A stretch of DNA of 64,000 nt from assembly GCA_024409235.1 (NCBI GenBank), contig JAKSUA010000003.1, forward strand, positions 73,309 to 137,308, in the 5' to 3' direction. Below, piece after piece: positions 63,865-64,000 of this stretch. A program made the position numbers and the translations under genes. Each line of letters begins with the position of its first letter. Within the stretch, counting starts at the first letter, position 1. A model generated the notes under the pieces. The model had not been told where the DNA came from and did not search any database. It worked only from the letters and a program-made list of their open reading frames with translations. The stretch comes from Bacteroidales bacterium (GTDB taxonomy: Bacteria > Bacteroidota > Bacteroidia > Bacteroidales > UBA1715).

Positions 63865-64000
63865 TTATTCAACTAACACGTTTACTTTATTTGCAGATTG
63901 TTCTACAACACCACCTGAAATTTCAAACGTTTGTTTTTGATTTTGACTATCTACAATTACAATATTGCCTGATGCAAGAGTTGCAACAATTGGAGCATGG
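63865..64000 (-). CDS. atpC: ATP synthase epsilon subunit, 5' end cut by window edge
   Basis: The last 45 codons of a minus-strand gene are visible. They encode HAPIVATLASGNIVIV followed by FEISGGVVEQSANKVNVLVE, which matches the C-terminal half of the epsilon beta-sandwich and its conserved GGVVE motif. The short C-terminus, lacking the helical domain, fits Bacteroidetes epsilon subunits. The start is outside the window. A terminator follows 15 nt after the stop. Confidence 0.85.
   Translation of the reverse strand, partial: HAPIVATLASGNIVIVDSQNQKQTFEISGGVVEQSANKVNVLVE

Noticed and set aside
1..64000. CRISPR arrays, tRNA or rRNA genes, insertion sequences and prophage genes.
   Set aside because: No repeat-spacer pattern, cloverleaf-like segment, transposase or phage structural gene was recognised while reading both strands; short gaps leave little room for them.

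Overview
The window is an AT-rich chromosomal segment of an anaerobic-type Bacteroidetes, most likely Bacteroidales. Several things point there. Gene starts are preceded by Bacteroidetes -33/-7 promoters (TTTG, about 19-21 bp, TAnnTTTG) and seldom by Shine-Dalgarno sequences. There are type IX secretion (T9SS) C-terminal sorting domains and a GldD lipoprotein. The purH-mreBCD-mrdA-rodA cluster is in the usual Bacteroidetes order. meso-DAP dehydrogenase and zinc-less Sir2 and CxxC-less Mrp variants of Bacteroidetes type are present. The encoded cellulases suggest a plant-fibre degrader (gut, rumen or sediment); that habitat is inference.

Layout. 1-9.8 kb: a VWA protein cut by the left edge, an rRNA m5C methyltransferase and recO on +, then a minus-strand block of mfd, two Bacteroidetes hypotheticals, a GT2 and a polysaccharide deacetylase. 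10-15 kb: an efp / SpoIIE-type phosphatase / sirtuin operon, xseA with a small beta-barrel protein, and an O-methyltransferase. 15-19 kb: an HtrA protease, a DUF1573 protein, galE, gldD and ssb. 19-27.6 kb: the cell-shape operon purH-mreB-mreC-mreD-mrdA-rodA and a GH73/LysM glucosaminidase. 27.8-31 kb: a lipoprotein, proA and a MurC-like ligase.

31-41.7 kb is the accessory core. Three tandem secreted GH8 glucanases carry different combinations of an Ig/SwmB-like domain, a CBM11-like domain, FIVAR repeats and a T9SS tail. A cysteine-rich DUF3795 protein sits 3 nt behind the second enzyme. A LytS/LytTR two-component pair follows directly. Two 9-bp repeats with a 21-bp period upstream of the kinase look like a LytTR operator, the promoters of GH8 genes 2 and 3 share an upstream element, and a multi-hairpin intergenic region follows the regulator.

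41.7-64 kb is mostly housekeeping: an excisionase-like HTH protein, parC, ribD, prmC, mrp, rsmI, a TatD nuclease, a GT2, a methyltransferase, ddh, a TlpA-like thioredoxin, birA, an AlbA_2 protein, asd, a lamin-tail protein, an ATP-grasp-like protein, an OB-fold protein, a SPOR protein, a short peptide-binding lipoprotein, a hydrolase and the 3' end of atpC. No tRNA, rRNA, CRISPR array, insertion sequence or prophage gene was seen. The only gene-free stretch longer than 300 bases is upstream of parC (42020-42338).
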